Positions 7,690 through 15,808 of a stretch of DNA of 37,603 bases are shown one piece after another. Each line of letters opens with the position of its first letter. Position 1 is the stretch's first letter. The notes under the pieces are model-generated. The model worked only from the letters and a program-made list of their open reading frames with translations. It ran no database searches and had not been told where the DNA came from. The position numbers were made by a program, and so were the translations under genes. Location of the stretch: NCBI GenBank assembly GCA_964458775.1, contig CAYWLQ010000033.1:1-37603 (forward strand), read 5' to 3'. The DNA comes from CAYWLQ01 sp964458775. GTDB lineage: Bacteria; Myxococcota_A; Polyangia; JAAYKL01.

Positions 7690-8991
7690 ATGTCTCGCAT
7701 TGCACTTGTAAATATTGTTCCAAAAGCAGATGCGGCCAACTACCTTGGTTTTAACCATGGTTTAGGGTCAATTTCAGCAGTGTTGAAACAAAAGGGACAT
7801 CGTGTAGAAATGTTTGTTGTCTCATCAAATAACTCTTCGTTGGCGTTATTTGATGAATTTCAACCGCATCTCGTATATGTATATCTTACAACAAATCAAT
7901 ACAGCCTTTTTGTTTCACTTTTAGACAGAATTTCAAATTCCGGATTTCGTCCGGTATTTGTCGGAGGTCCGCATCCTACCTCTGCTCCTGATGATACTTT
8001 GTCGATCGAATATGTTTCAGGTGTTTGTATTGGAGAAGGAGAGACAGCTTCAGTTGGTATTGCTGAATGTTACGAAAGAGATGCTGATTACGCTTCTGTT
8101 CCCAATCTATGGTACAAATACAACAATAGTGTTGTTAAAAATGCTACAGGTGAATTCGTCAACGACTTGGATGTATTGCCCTTTCCTGACAGAAGGATTT
8201 ATCCATATGAGAAAATGCTTAGAAGTTCGGCTTCTCGGATAATGGGTTTTGAATTCATGGCTGTTCGCGGATGTGTTTACGGATGTAGATATTGTATAAA
8301 TCCTCTATGGCGTAAACTTCATGGAAATGGATGTGTCAGAAGACGTTCTCCTGAACGATTTATAGAAGAAATAGCATATGTCAAAAAAGAATATTCATAT
8401 CGTGGTGTTATTGGGTTTCATGATGATATTTTTACGTTAGATAGAGCATGGTTGGAGGAGTTCGCAGACATATACAGTAAAGAAATATCACTGCCTTTTT
8501 GGTGTAACGTGCATGTTTCCAAGCTTGATAAAGAAATAGTCGAAAAATTACAGAAATCCGGTTGTACAAGAGTTCATATGGGAATTGAGTGCGGTGATGA
8601 AAAAATGCGAAGTCTGATTTTAAACAAACATCTTTCAAATGATGAAATTATTGAAAAGACCAAAATACTAAAGAAACACCGAATGAAAATTGTAACAACC
8701 TTCATGATAGGTCTTCCGGAAGAAAATGAGGATGATATCTATAAATCTATTGATTTATGCAAGCGCATCGGTCCGGATTGGGTGTTATTGTCAGTGTTTT
8801 GTCCATATCCCGGAACCGCTTTATATGACATGTTAGTAGAACAAAAAAAGCTTGATCCATTTTTTTATAAGAACTTAGAAACTGATACGTTTTATTCAGC
8901 TTTGCCAAACTATAGACAGGGAAATATTTCCAACGCTAAACTTGAATATTTATTTAATAATTTTAGAAGGATGGCCGGCGTTAAGGGATAA
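7690..8991 (+). CDS. B12-binding-type radical SAM protein
   Basis: A 433-residue member of the large radical SAM family that carries an N-terminal cobalamin-binding-like fold. Residues 1-130 form the Rossmann-like part (GLGSISAVLKQKGH 24-37, VGGPHPT 91-97, GEGE 115-118). The radical SAM core follows: CVYGCRYC, with Cys195, Cys199 and Cys202 binding the 4Fe-4S cluster, then a FHDD motif and the late MGIECGDE strand. The B12 His loop (DxHxxG) is not evident, so cobalamin binding is uncertain. Family members methylate or rearrange lipids, antibiotics and tetrapyrroles; the substrate here is unknown. It lies 43 bases after tyrA on the same strand and ends 2 bases from the convergent dehydrogenase gene. 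Confidence 0.85.
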   Translation: MSRIALVNIVPKADAANYLGFNHGLGSISAVLKQKGHRVEMFVVSSNNSSLALFDEFQPHLVYVYLTTNQYSLFVSLLDRISNSGFRPVFVGGPHPTSAPDDTLSIEYVSGVCIGEGETASVGIAECYERDADYASVPNLWYKYNNSVVKNATGEFVNDLDVLPFPDRRIYPYEKMLRSSASRIMGFEFMAVRGCVYGCRYCINPLWRKLHGNGCVRRRSPERFIEEIAYVKKEYSYRGVIGFHDDIFTLDRAWLEEFADIYSKEISLPFWCNVHVSKLDKEIVEKLQKSGCTRVHMGIECGDEKMRSLILNKHLSNDEIIEKTKILKKHRMKIVTTFMIGLPEENEDDIYKSIDLCKRIGPDWVLLSVFCPYPGTALYDMLVEQKKLDPFFYKNLETDTFYSALPNYRQGNISNAKLEYLFNNFRRMAGVKG

Positions 8992-8993
8992 AT

Positions 8994-9704
8994 CTAAATT
9001 GGTTTATTCTTGCGAGATATGCTTATTTTTTGCGGTTTTATTACTATCATCGTTTGTACTGATCCCTCCCTTTGCTGCAAAACTGAACTAATTGCATTAG
9101 AAATACATGACGGTTCAATATGACAATGTAAACTTTCATCATAAGAAAAGAATGATTTATCATAAAAACGTGTTCCGGAAGTTATGTCAGGACAGATCGT
9201 ACATATCTTAATACCCGATTTTCTTACTTCCTCAAATAAACACTCTCCAAAATGAAGAAGCCCGGCTTTTGTTGCAGCATATGCACAACCCATCTTGTGA
9301 GTATTAAGTGCAGCAGAAGAAGAAATGTTAACAATAACACCTTTTGTTTCAGCCAAAGGTTTTATTAGAAGTTTAGATAATACCATTGGCGCTAGAAGAT
9401 TAATTGATACCATTTCAGCAATTTCTTTAATTTTTAAGGTTTCATGAGGACCAAAACAACCGATACCTGCATTATTAACGAGCAAATCAATTCTATTTTC
9501 TTTTTCTGTAATCTGTTTGGCAGTTATTTCCACAGATTTTAGATCGGAAAGATCGCAAATAGTTTTAACAAAATGATTATTGGTAATGTTGCAGTTATGA
9601 AAAGTTCTTGCAATACCATACACGATGTATGATTGAGACAATAACATTGAGCATATTTCTAAACCAATGCCGGATGATGCGCCGGTTACTATTGCGACTG
9701 CCAT
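8994..9704 (-). CDS. Short-chain dehydrogenase/reductase (SDR)
   Basis: A classical SDR oxidoreductase of 236 residues using NAD(P). Cofactor motif TGASSGIG at 7-14, NNAG at 77-80, catalytic Ser in the NISSS strand (126-130), and Tyr142-x-x-x-Lys146 in YAATK. All catalytic residues are present. The substrate cannot be told from sequence. Its ATG overlaps the end of the upstream SPL-like gene by 16 bases, so the two are translationally coupled; this is the last gene of the nucleosidase, SPL-like, SDR operon. The ATG at 9702-9704 places the first strand (VAIVTG) directly at the N-terminus, as the family expects. Confidence 0.9.
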   Translation of the reverse strand: MAVAIVTGASSGIGLEICSMLLSQSYIVYGIARTFHNCNITNNHFVKTICDLSDLKSVEITAKQITEKENRIDLLVNNAGIGCFGPHETLKIKEIAEMVSINLLAPMVLSKLLIKPLAETKGVIVNISSSAALNTHKMGCAYAATKAGLLHFGECLFEEVRKSGIKICTICPDITSGTRFYDKSFFSYDESLHCHIEPSCISNAISSVLQQREGSVQTMIVIKPQKISISRKNKPI

Positions 9705-10696
9705 AGTATAATTTTCTCCTTTTTTATTCCTTTATTTCTTAAAAAGGATGCAACATCCTCAACTAATTCGTTGCATATGTCTAATTTGTTATCATTAAAT
9801 AGATCACAATCTAGGTTAAGCTTTCGAATTTTACGATAGTGCTCATTGCTAACTCGAAAAGGTCCTATTGAAATATCTTGTAATGCTGAGACCTGAACTA
9901 CATCAAAAAGTTCATCAATAAGTTCCTGATAGATTGTTGAACCTTTTTCAGTCAATATTATAGGGTCTAGGCAAATTCTTACCGTCCTTCCATTTTGGAC
10001 AGCGTTTGAAACAGCTGAAAGTCTGGCATTAAGACTAGGTGCTCCTTGTTCATATTTTTTCGAAATGAAATGTGGTGAAAGTGACCATGCAAACAAGTAT
10101 CTTTGAGAAATAGGAATATTTTGAATTGGAAAGTAATTACCGCTTTTTGTTCTGACTTCTACAGATAAATTGGGAGTGTTGCTGACAAAAACTGCCCAAT
10201 CCTGACAAAGACCTAACAATGGTTCAAGCGCCAATAAATCAGATTCAAAAGACAGATGAAGGTTTAGGCATTCTTTGGAATTGATCGTACTAAGATTTCT
10301 TTCAACATCGATAAAAAAGTCCTCTGTATTAACAAAAACAACTACATTAGCTGAATCATATATTCCTTTTAAAAAACAGTAAGAACAATCAAAAATACAA
10401 TTTAATACTGGAGTTATATAGAAGGAATTCTTTGCTTTGTTGTTTTGGCATAAAGCGGGTATGGGGTACAGGAATGGCGGTTGTTTCTGAGCGAGAATGA
10501 GCTTCTTGCTTTTACTTTGAATAGGAAAATACTGCTTCTTACGGTTAAAAATATCTTTGTAATTTTTAATTGTAATAATTTTTGATTCAGGAAGCTGAGA
10601 GATAATACGTTTGACAAGAGCAGTATTTGCTACTCGATCTTCAACATAGATATGAGAAAAAATTTTATGAAATGAGTAGTTTTTGGAGTTTATCAA
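9689..10696 (-). CDS. Spore photoproduct lyase-like radical SAM protein
   Basis: About 335 residues. The radical SAM motif CIFDCSYC (Cys100, Cys104, Cys107) is followed by FLKG, as in the YCYL of spore photoproduct lyase. Other family landmarks: the N-terminal FSHIYVEDRVAN segment, VFVNTEDFF after the cluster, FAWSLSPHFISKKYEQGAPS (like the SPL 'FSINSRYVINHFEPGTSS' region), a DPIIL strand, and ISIGPFRVS near the end. True SPL repairs UV thymine dimers in spores and needs a Cys about 35-40 residues after the cluster; by my alignment from memory that position is Phe here (LSFESD), so the reaction may differ. I chose the TTG at 10694-10696 because GGAG lies 8 bases before it; an earlier TTG (10747) lacks such a site. 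It overlaps the nucleosidase gene by 32 bases. Confidence 0.75.
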   Translation of the reverse strand: MINSKNYSFHKIFSHIYVEDRVANTALVKRIISQLPESKIITIKNYKDIFNRKKQYFPIQSKSKKLILAQKQPPFLYPIPALCQNNKAKNSFYITPVLNCIFDCSYCFLKGIYDSANVVVFVNTEDFFIDVERNLSTINSKECLNLHLSFESDLLALEPLLGLCQDWAVFVSNTPNLSVEVRTKSGNYFPIQNIPISQRYLFAWSLSPHFISKKYEQGAPSLNARLSAVSNAVQNGRTVRICLDPIILTEKGSTIYQELIDELFDVVQVSALQDISIGPFRVSNEHYRKIRKLNLDCDLFNDNKLDICNELVEDVASFLRNKGIKKEKIILWQSQ

Positions 10697-11513
10697 AACA
10701 AGTTCTCCTCTCCTCTGAACTTTTAGGACGAAGTGGAAATATATCAATTAAATTGGGAAGGCTGACATTGATTTGTACTCTACGGCGGAGTACTAATTCA
10801 GATAGAATATTTTTTTGACTAACTGTCAGACGCAAAAAATAAGCAACTTTGTTTATCCAGACACAATCAGATGATTTCAACCTTTTTGGATAAAATCGAG
10901 CTAGTGAGCAATAAGAGTCAATAATTGTGCATAAAGAAGGAATGCAAAAATCAGATAATTCAGAAATGATTTTTTTTGAAACATAATCCGGCCTTAAATG
11001 GTCTGATGCTATTTTTAGGCATGCAATATTATGTGGAGGAAAGAACATGGAAGCTGCTTCAAAAAAGCCTGATCCCTCCATATCAATTAGACCTGATTGT
11101 AAATTTTCATAGACTTGGTCAGAAACAACAAAATCTACAGTTGTCAAAGATGCTTCATCTAATGAGATATTTGATATCATGTCAGGAAAAAACTCTCTCT
11201 TTGATGAATTATCAGTAATCTTATTTATCAGATAAGGAGTTTTCAATAGGCATTCGGAGGATGGAGATGTTCCTGCGATTCCTACATTTATAGCAATTGC
11301 ATCCTGATCATGTGATAACATGCTCGCCGCAAAAGCGGTGGACGCTGATGAAGCACATTTACCTACTCCTGAGCAAACTAAAATAATGTTTTGATTTTCA
11401 AACACTTCCATTCTATGAATTGATTGCGATTTTTGAAGTTTGAAGAAAGATATGAGAGGTTTAGCCTCTTCCTTTAGAGCTGTTACAAAAATAGTTTTAA
11501 CCGAACTTGTCAT
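10665..11513 (-). CDS. Nucleoside phosphorylase/nucleosidase family protein (MTAN/futalosine hydrolase-like)
   Basis: A 282-residue protein of the PNP/UDP phosphorylase fold that splits the N-glycosidic bond of purine nucleosides. Motifs: TALKEEA (11-17), CSGVGKCASS (47-56), NVGIAGT (76-82), DMEGSGFFEA (144-153, where the Glu binds ribose in MTA/SAH nucleosidases) and IASDH (169-172, catalytic Asp171). About 100 residues follow the Asp, much more than in MTA/SAH nucleosidase, and they match nothing I recognise. Substrate could be MTA/SAH, 5'-deoxyadenosine or futalosine. ATG 11511-11513 fits the family N-terminus but has a weak ribosome site. First gene of a three-gene overlapping operon, divergent from the Ig-like lipoprotein gene. 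Confidence 0.78.
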   Translation of the reverse strand: MTSSVKTIFVTALKEEAKPLISFFKLQKSQSIHRMEVFENQNIILVCSGVGKCASSASTAFAASMLSHDQDAIAINVGIAGTSPSSECLLKTPYLINKITDNSSKREFFPDMISNISLDEASLTTVDFVVSDQVYENLQSGLIDMEGSGFFEAASMFFPPHNIACLKIASDHLRPDYVSKKIISELSDFCIPSLCTIIDSYCSLARFYPKRLKSSDCVWINKVAYFLRLTVSQKNILSELVLRRRVQINVSLPNLIDIFPLRPKSSEERRTCFDKLQKLLIS

Positions 11514-11581
11514 AATTGTTTCTATTACAACCCTACAAATAAATATGACAAGCAAACTGTTCCAATATTATTTGAGTGTGC

Positions 11582-11605
11582 AATGACTGTACTAATAAAG
11601 TCATT
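11582..11605. promoter_or_regulatory. Inverted repeat in divergent intergenic region
   Basis: AATGACT (11582-11588) and AGTCATT (11599-11605) form a perfect 7-base inverted repeat with a 10-base spacer between the divergent nucleosidase and lipoprotein genes. A TATATA (11610-11615) follows at once. The size suits a dimeric regulator's operator, but no clear -35 partner was found, so the call is tentative. Confidence 0.3.
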
Positions 11606-11666
11606 TCGATATATAAAGAGAGAAAGAAAGACATTTTCGGGCTGCTTAAGCCGGAAAGGAAACGCT

Positions 11667-12389
11667 ATGAAAAGAGAGAAAAGCTTAATTTTTATAATTT
11701 TGATCCTTGGAGTAGTCGGTTGCGGGCAAGAGGTAAAGATAGTTGAAGTTGAACCGAACAACATTTCATTCACAAAAAAAACTCAAACAACTAAAATTAA
11801 AGTTAAAGCTATGGACATTAGAAGTGTTGAAATTCCAGGAATCAGTTTCACATTTTCTTCTGAAAATCCGGCCGTGGCTGATGTGGATGGCGACGGAATG
11901 GTTACTCCAAGGGGAAACGGTTCCACTGCAATTGTAGCGAGAACCTCTACAGGTGTAACAGGAGAGTCTTTTGTCAAAGTATGTTTACCAAAGGAGATAA
12001 AATGCGACCCTTCTGACAGACTACAACTAAGAGTAGGAATATCAGCACCTATAAAATGTCAGTTAACAGATTGCAATGATGCAGTTATACCTGGAAGAAT
12101 TAGTTTAAAGGCTGCGGATGAAAAAATGCTTCTTCAAGAAGGAGATGATGTTTTTATTGGATTGGCAGTAGGGGATACTTTGGTAAAAGTTGAGGCTTAC
12201 GGTATAGAAAAAACTGTTGCTGTTAGAGTGGATGAACAAGTTTTCCTTCCTGGAATGGGACCTGGGTCAGGAGGCGGGGGTGGCGGTAAAGGAGGAAAGG
12301 GAGGAGGCGGAGGAAACAAAGACCCATACAGCAGCGGAGGGGGTAGGTTTGACCATATATTGAAAAACATGCAATTGAGTGGAAATTAA
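11667..12389 (+). CDS. Lipoprotein with Ig-like (BIG2) domain and poly-Gly tail
   Basis: A 240-residue lipoprotein. Signal peptide with lipobox GVVGC puts the lipidated Cys at residue 19. Next is an Ig-like fold of the BIG2 type (about 25-105): the pattern SENPAVADVDGDGMVTPRGNGSTAIVA is the usual 'what is before / constant / repeated' signature of the family. A second beta-rich region (about 105-195) contains two Cys pairs and may be a further Ig-like unit. The tail is Gly/Lys-rich (about 205-230), likely a flexible linker. ATG 11667 has GGAAAGGA 6 bases upstream; earlier in-frame starts were rejected because they would put 28 residues ahead of the signal peptide. It probably heads the operon with the lipid kinase gene 15 bases downstream. 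Role unknown, presumably in the envelope. Confidence 0.85.
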   Translation: MKREKSLIFIILILGVVGCGQEVKIVEVEPNNISFTKKTQTTKIKVKAMDIRSVEIPGISFTFSSENPAVADVDGDGMVTPRGNGSTAIVARTSTGVTGESFVKVCLPKEIKCDPSDRLQLRVGISAPIKCQLTDCNDAVIPGRISLKAADEKMLLQEGDDVFIGLAVGDTLVKVEAYGIEKTVAVRVDEQVFLPGMGPGSGGGGGGKGGKGGGGGNKDPYSSGGGRFDHILKNMQLSGN

Positions 12390-12404
12390 CCTTACGGATT
12401 TGTT

Positions 12405-13454
12405 GTGGATTTGGGTGAAAATAGAAATAAAAACATTCTTGTTGTAGGAAACCCTTCGTCTAGAAGCGGTCAGGCTGCGAGAAGAATTGAAAAAACTCTA
12501 AAGATTTTTAAGGAAATGAATATTCCTTATGAGTTTCAACCTACTCTACCAAGTAGACAAACAGTAACAATGGTAGCAGATGCGATTCTGAATGAGGGAT
12601 TCAGAACAGTTGTTTATTTAGGAGGAGACGGAACTTTTTACGAAGTTGCAACTGGAATCTGCCAATCAGGAATGTCTTCCGAAGTAAGACTTGGAATGCT
12701 TCCTTCCGGAACAGCAAACGACCAAGGAAAATCTTTTGGTATTTCTGCCCTTCATCGACATTTGGAAAAAAATATAAAAACAATTATGGAGGGGAGAACA
12801 ACTCTGTTGGATGTGGGAGAAGTAACGGTATTTTCTGATGAAGGATTGGTTACTCGTAGAGACTTGTTTTTTGACAGTATAGGATGGGGACTATCAGCAT
12901 CGATCTTAGCACAAAGAAATCGGGATGTTAAAAAGACAAAGAATGTTCCTTTAATAAACCAAATATACAAAGACCATTTTATATATGTAACTGCTGCACT
13001 TAAGGAGGTGGCAGTCAGCCTTGTGTCAAGAGAAAGATTCAGTGCAGAAGTGGAAGCGGATGGAGAGTTGAATGTTTGGAATAATCTTACTGATTTGGTT
13101 ATAAGTAATACTCTGATTTTTGCAGGAGATTGGATCATAGATGCAGAAAGCGAACATGATGACGGAAAGGTTGAAATAGCACCGTTTGTCGGACTCAGAG
13201 ATTGGGCCGGAAAAGCAATACTAAATCATAAAAAATTTCCTTTGAAAAAAAATACTATGGATCGATTTGGTTTTGGATTGTCTACTGTTATAAAGGCAAA
13301 ACATATTAGAATTCAACTATTACGACCAACAAATGATGAGACTTTACCTTCAGAGCTAGATGGAGAAGAGTTCTTGTCAGCAAATTTTTTTGAGGTAAAA
13401 GTACACAAGAGAATGTTAAGACTGATAGTTCCTGAGAATTCAAAATGGATATAA
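12405..13454 (+). CDS. Diacylglycerol/sphingoid-type lipid kinase family protein (YegS-like)
   Basis: A 349-residue member of the DAGK catalytic-domain family, which phosphorylates lipid hydroxyl groups with ATP at the inner membrane face. Motifs: NPSSRSG (16-22), GGDGTFYEV (73-81) and PSGTANDQG (100-108), all intact. The C-terminal beta domain contains the late LDGE motif (residues about 320-323) whose Glu/Asp completes the active site. The substrate (diacylglycerol, phosphatidylglycerol or sphingoid base) cannot be determined. The start is GTG 12405, 15 bases after the lipoprotein stop, with a weak GGA upstream; a TTG at 12411 is an alternative. It is in one operon with the lipoprotein and probably the GAF-like gene. 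Confidence 0.88.
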   Translation: MDLGENRNKNILVVGNPSSRSGQAARRIEKTLKIFKEMNIPYEFQPTLPSRQTVTMVADAILNEGFRTVVYLGGDGTFYEVATGICQSGMSSEVRLGMLPSGTANDQGKSFGISALHRHLEKNIKTIMEGRTTLLDVGEVTVFSDEGLVTRRDLFFDSIGWGLSASILAQRNRDVKKTKNVPLINQIYKDHFIYVTAALKEVAVSLVSRERFSAEVEADGELNVWNNLTDLVISNTLIFAGDWIIDAESEHDDGKVEIAPFVGLRDWAGKAILNHKKFPLKKNTMDRFGFGLSTVIKAKHIRIQLLRPTNDETLPSELDGEEFLSANFFEVKVHKRMLRLIVPENSKWI

Positions 13455-13524
13455 AAAATAAACGAACAGAAAAGATTCTTTTTTACAAGAGCGCAGAAAA
13501 ACATATGTATTTGGAAGAAAATAA

Positions 13525-14091
13525 TTGAGTGAAATGCAAAGTTGCAGCGAAAATAGAGTAAATTATCGAAGATATGAGGATCGTCGTGTTGCACTACTTT
13601 TAAATGTTCATGAAATTATTTTTTATGAACAGGATATATTAAGACGAGAAGAAGGAATTCTAGCTGCAATAGCGGAAAATTACCAAGTGGAAAGAGTAGC
13701 TATGATTCTCGTCAAAGAAGATAATCACAATAGAATTGGTATACCTACATCGTTGTTTGGCAAATGGGCTATGTGTGCGGGAAATATCCTTATGATGGGA
13801 AGGGGCTTTGAGAGACTATTAGACCTTCATTCTCAAGTAGAAGGAGCTCTAACTTTTGAAGCAGTCAGAAAACCGGAGATATTTGATGAGAATGAATGGG
13901 TGAGTTTGTGGAGAGATGAAACAACTTTAAAGGCAAAATCTCTGTTAAGTGTTGAGATAGTAAAACCTGTAAAAAAAATTCTCTTAATGCAACAGGTAAA
14001 TTCTTCAAGAGAATGGAGTAGTCGTGATAGAAATCTAATAGAAGAAGTCGCACAATTGATATCTATCGTAGAAGAAAGACAGAAACTTTAG
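13525..14091 (+). CDS. GAF-like domain protein
   Basis: A 188-residue soluble protein that reads as a single GAF-like sensor fold: a long N-terminal helix (YEDRRVALLLNVHEII), a first strand (VERVAMILVKE), a middle with predicted ligand pocket, the strand AKSLLSVEIVKPVKKILLMQQVNSSREWSSRDRNLIEEVA, and a closing helix. The pattern 'W(s/t)xxDxxLieevAxLi' near the end is typical of GAF domains. There is no output domain, so it may act on a partner. The start is likely TTG 13525, which has GGAAG about 8 bases upstream; an in-frame stop lies directly before it, and the only ATG alternative is 13534. It follows the lipid kinase gene by 70 bases. Confidence 0.6.
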   Translation: MSEMQSCSENRVNYRRYEDRRVALLLNVHEIIFYEQDILRREEGILAAIAENYQVERVAMILVKEDNHNRIGIPTSLFGKWAMCAGNILMMGRGFERLLDLHSQVEGALTFEAVRKPEIFDENEWVSLWRDETTLKAKSLLSVEIVKPVKKILLMQQVNSSREWSSRDRNLIEEVAQLISIVEERQKL

Positions 14092-14148
14092 AATTAACAA
14101 AATACATTGAGAGAGTTCTCTGTTGAAACATACAATTAGTAGAAGGTA

Positions 14149-14177
14149 TTGACTTTTAGTCAACTGCATCATTTAAT
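14149..14177 (+). promoter_or_regulatory. Sigma-70-type promoter for ftsY
   Basis: A -35 box TTGACT (14149-14154) and a -10 box TTTAAT (14172-14177) with a 17-base spacer, 72 bases before the ftsY start. The -35 lies in a perfect short palindrome, TTGACTTTTAGTCAA (14149-14163), which could be an operator. Confidence 0.55.
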
Positions 14178-14248
14178 AGCATCGTTTTGAAGCGGGAAAT
14201 GATTTAAATAAGAGCAATTTCTAGGGTAATCTCCAGGAGAATTTGTAT

Positions 14249-15538
14249 ATGAGTCCAGTATTTGTCGGGTTGGTTTTAGTTTTTGTCATTGTTGCTGCGA
14301 TAATAGTCGCACGACTAAAGATGAAAAGAAAACAGCTTCCGGTTAAGAAGGAAGATTCTTCAGAACAGAAAATACTTCAAGATGTAAAGAACATATCTGA
14401 AGAAGTAGATTCTTTGTCTGTTGAGAAAATTGTCAAACAAAAAATCCAGCAAGAGTTATCTGATACTGAAGATAAAGAGGATTCTGTAAAATTAGGAACA
14501 GCAGAGTCAAAGTTAGAAAAGTATAAAAAAGAAGAGGTTGAGAATACCGGTGTAATACTGGATGACAAAGCGGAAGACAAAGCTGTTGCCGAACTCGAAA
14601 AAGAAAAAAGAGAAAGAAGACTAAAAAGGCTTCGACAAGGATTGGCTCCAACCAGAGGGGGATTAATTAACAAAATAGGGGCTATTTTTAAAACAAAGAA
14701 AAAGATAAGTCCCCAAATAGTTGAGGAATTAGAAGAAATACTATTAACCTCAGATGTGGGTGCTGCAACAGCAAGAAAATTACTCAATATTGTACAAACA
14801 GCATTAGAGAAAAATGAACTGTCAGATCCTGATGCAGTATGGAATTTACTAAAAGAGACTGTCAGACAGATACTATCAATTGAAAATGAAGGCCTAAATA
14901 TCACCTCAAGCAAGCCTTTTGTAATAATGGTTGTTGGAGTAAATGGAGTGGGGAAAACTACAACTATTGGAAAGCTTGCAACGAAATTTGCAGAACAAAA
15001 AAAGAAAATTGTGTTAGCTGCCGGAGATACCTTTAGAGCCGCAGCGGTAAATCAACTTACTATTTGGGGAAGAAGAGCAGAAGCAGAAGTGGTTACTTCA
15101 AAAGAAGGAGCTGACCCATCCTCTGTAGTTTATGATGCTATTAGAAAAGCAAAAGAAATAGACGCAGATGTTGTTATTGCTGATACTGCCGGCAGACTTC
15201 ATACACAGCAACCTCTTATGGAAGAATTAAAGAAAATTCATCGAGTAATGGACAAAGCTCACAGCGGTGCTCCTCATGAGGTACTGCTTGTATTGGATGC
15301 AACAACAGGTCAAAATGCAATTCAGCAAGCAGCAATGTTTAAAGAGACACTATGTGTTACCGGTTTGGTTCTTACAAAATTGGACGGAACCGCAAAGGGT
15401 GGTGTAATTATTGGAATTAGCCATGAGCATGGAATACCTGTAAAGTTCATTGGAATTGGTGAGTCTAAAGATGATTTGCGAGAATTTGATGTGGATGATT
15501 TTGTAGAAGCACTTTTTGTAAAGGAAAACACTATATGA
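14249..15538 (+). CDS. ftsY: Signal recognition particle receptor FtsY, membrane-anchored
   Basis: The SRP receptor GTPase that docks ribosome-SRP complexes at the inner membrane, 429 residues. A clear membrane segment (residues 4-22, VFVGLVLVFVIVAAIIVAR) is followed by a charged Lys/Glu-rich linker (about 25-130), the four-helix N domain (about 135-215) and the G domain: GVNGVGKTTT (about 229-238), DTFRAAAVNQL, DTAGR, TKLDG and the closing GIGE...DL..F. All GTPase motifs are present. The transmembrane anchor replaces the amphipathic A-domain contact of E. coli FtsY. ATG 14249 has AGGAGA at 8-9 bases; a TTG at 14243 is rejected. Transcribed from its own promoter (see 14149-14177). Its stop overlaps the start of a small ORF. 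Confidence 0.95.
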   Translation: MSPVFVGLVLVFVIVAAIIVARLKMKRKQLPVKKEDSSEQKILQDVKNISEEVDSLSVEKIVKQKIQQELSDTEDKEDSVKLGTAESKLEKYKKEEVENTGVILDDKAEDKAVAELEKEKRERRLKRLRQGLAPTRGGLINKIGAIFKTKKKISPQIVEELEEILLTSDVGAATARKLLNIVQTALEKNELSDPDAVWNLLKETVRQILSIENEGLNITSSKPFVIMVVGVNGVGKTTTIGKLATKFAEQKKKIVLAAGDTFRAAAVNQLTIWGRRAEAEVVTSKEGADPSSVVYDAIRKAKEIDADVVIADTAGRLHTQQPLMEELKKIHRVMDKAHSGAPHEVLLVLDATTGQNAIQQAAMFKETLCVTGLVLTKLDGTAKGGVIIGISHEHGIPVKFIGIGESKDDLREFDVDDFVEALFVKENTI

Positions 15539-15636
15539 AGGAAAATCTAGACAATAATGAGAGTAAAAGAAATAATGGGTTCAACATTGAACCAATTGTT
15601 CTAGTTAAAGAGTTCATAATTCGTATGTCACTTTAA
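15535..15636 (+). CDS. Possible 33-residue protein coupled to ftsY
   Basis: An ORF of 33 codons whose ATG (15535-15537) overlaps the ftsY stop in an ATGA arrangement, with AAGGA 9 bases upstream inside ftsY. The product is hydrophilic, ends in IVLVKEFIIRMSL, and matches nothing I know. It could be a real coupled small protein or a remnant of a longer gene. An inverted repeat (GGTTCAA 15578-15584 with TTGAACC 15587-15593) lies within it. Confidence 0.3.
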   Translation: MKENLDNNESKRNNGFNIEPIVLVKEFIIRMSL

Positions 15637-15683
15637 AATTACAAGGTATGTTTTGATTAACAATTATCAACCGAATAAATTTA

Positions 15684-15713
15684 TTGATTGGCGGATAATC
15701 AATATGCTATATT
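15684..15713 (+). promoter_or_regulatory. Candidate promoter with overlapping inverted repeat, upstream of the beta-barrel genes
   Basis: TTGATT (15684-15689) and TATATT (15708-15713) are separated by 18 bases. The -35 lies within a 7-base inverted repeat: ATTGATT (15683-15689) and AATCAAT (15697-15703), loop 7. The other parts of this 270-base gap (15539-15808) show only the small ORF and AT-rich sequence. Confidence 0.4.
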
Positions 15714-15808
15714 CTCCGGCCAATGGTAGGTGTTTTTAATATGTCAATTATCTTAAGTGTTTACGGTTGATACTCGTTGAGCGGAAGCTATCGCGAAGGG
15801 AATAGGCG

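Noticed and set aside
9689..11513. Hopanoid HpnG/HpnH pair (nucleosidase plus radical SAM)
   Set aside because: The radical SAM protein has spore-photoproduct-lyase landmarks, not the HpnH motif around its Cys cluster, and no other hopanoid gene is near.
12270..12350. G-rich tandem repeat in the lipoprotein gene
   Set aside because: It is the coding sequence of the poly-Gly/Lys tail; units are not regular at the DNA level.
14377..14913. 178-codon antisense ORF within ftsY
   Set aside because: Lies entirely opposite the charged FtsY linker and N domain; the Ser/Phe-rich product is what reversed Lys/Glu codons give.
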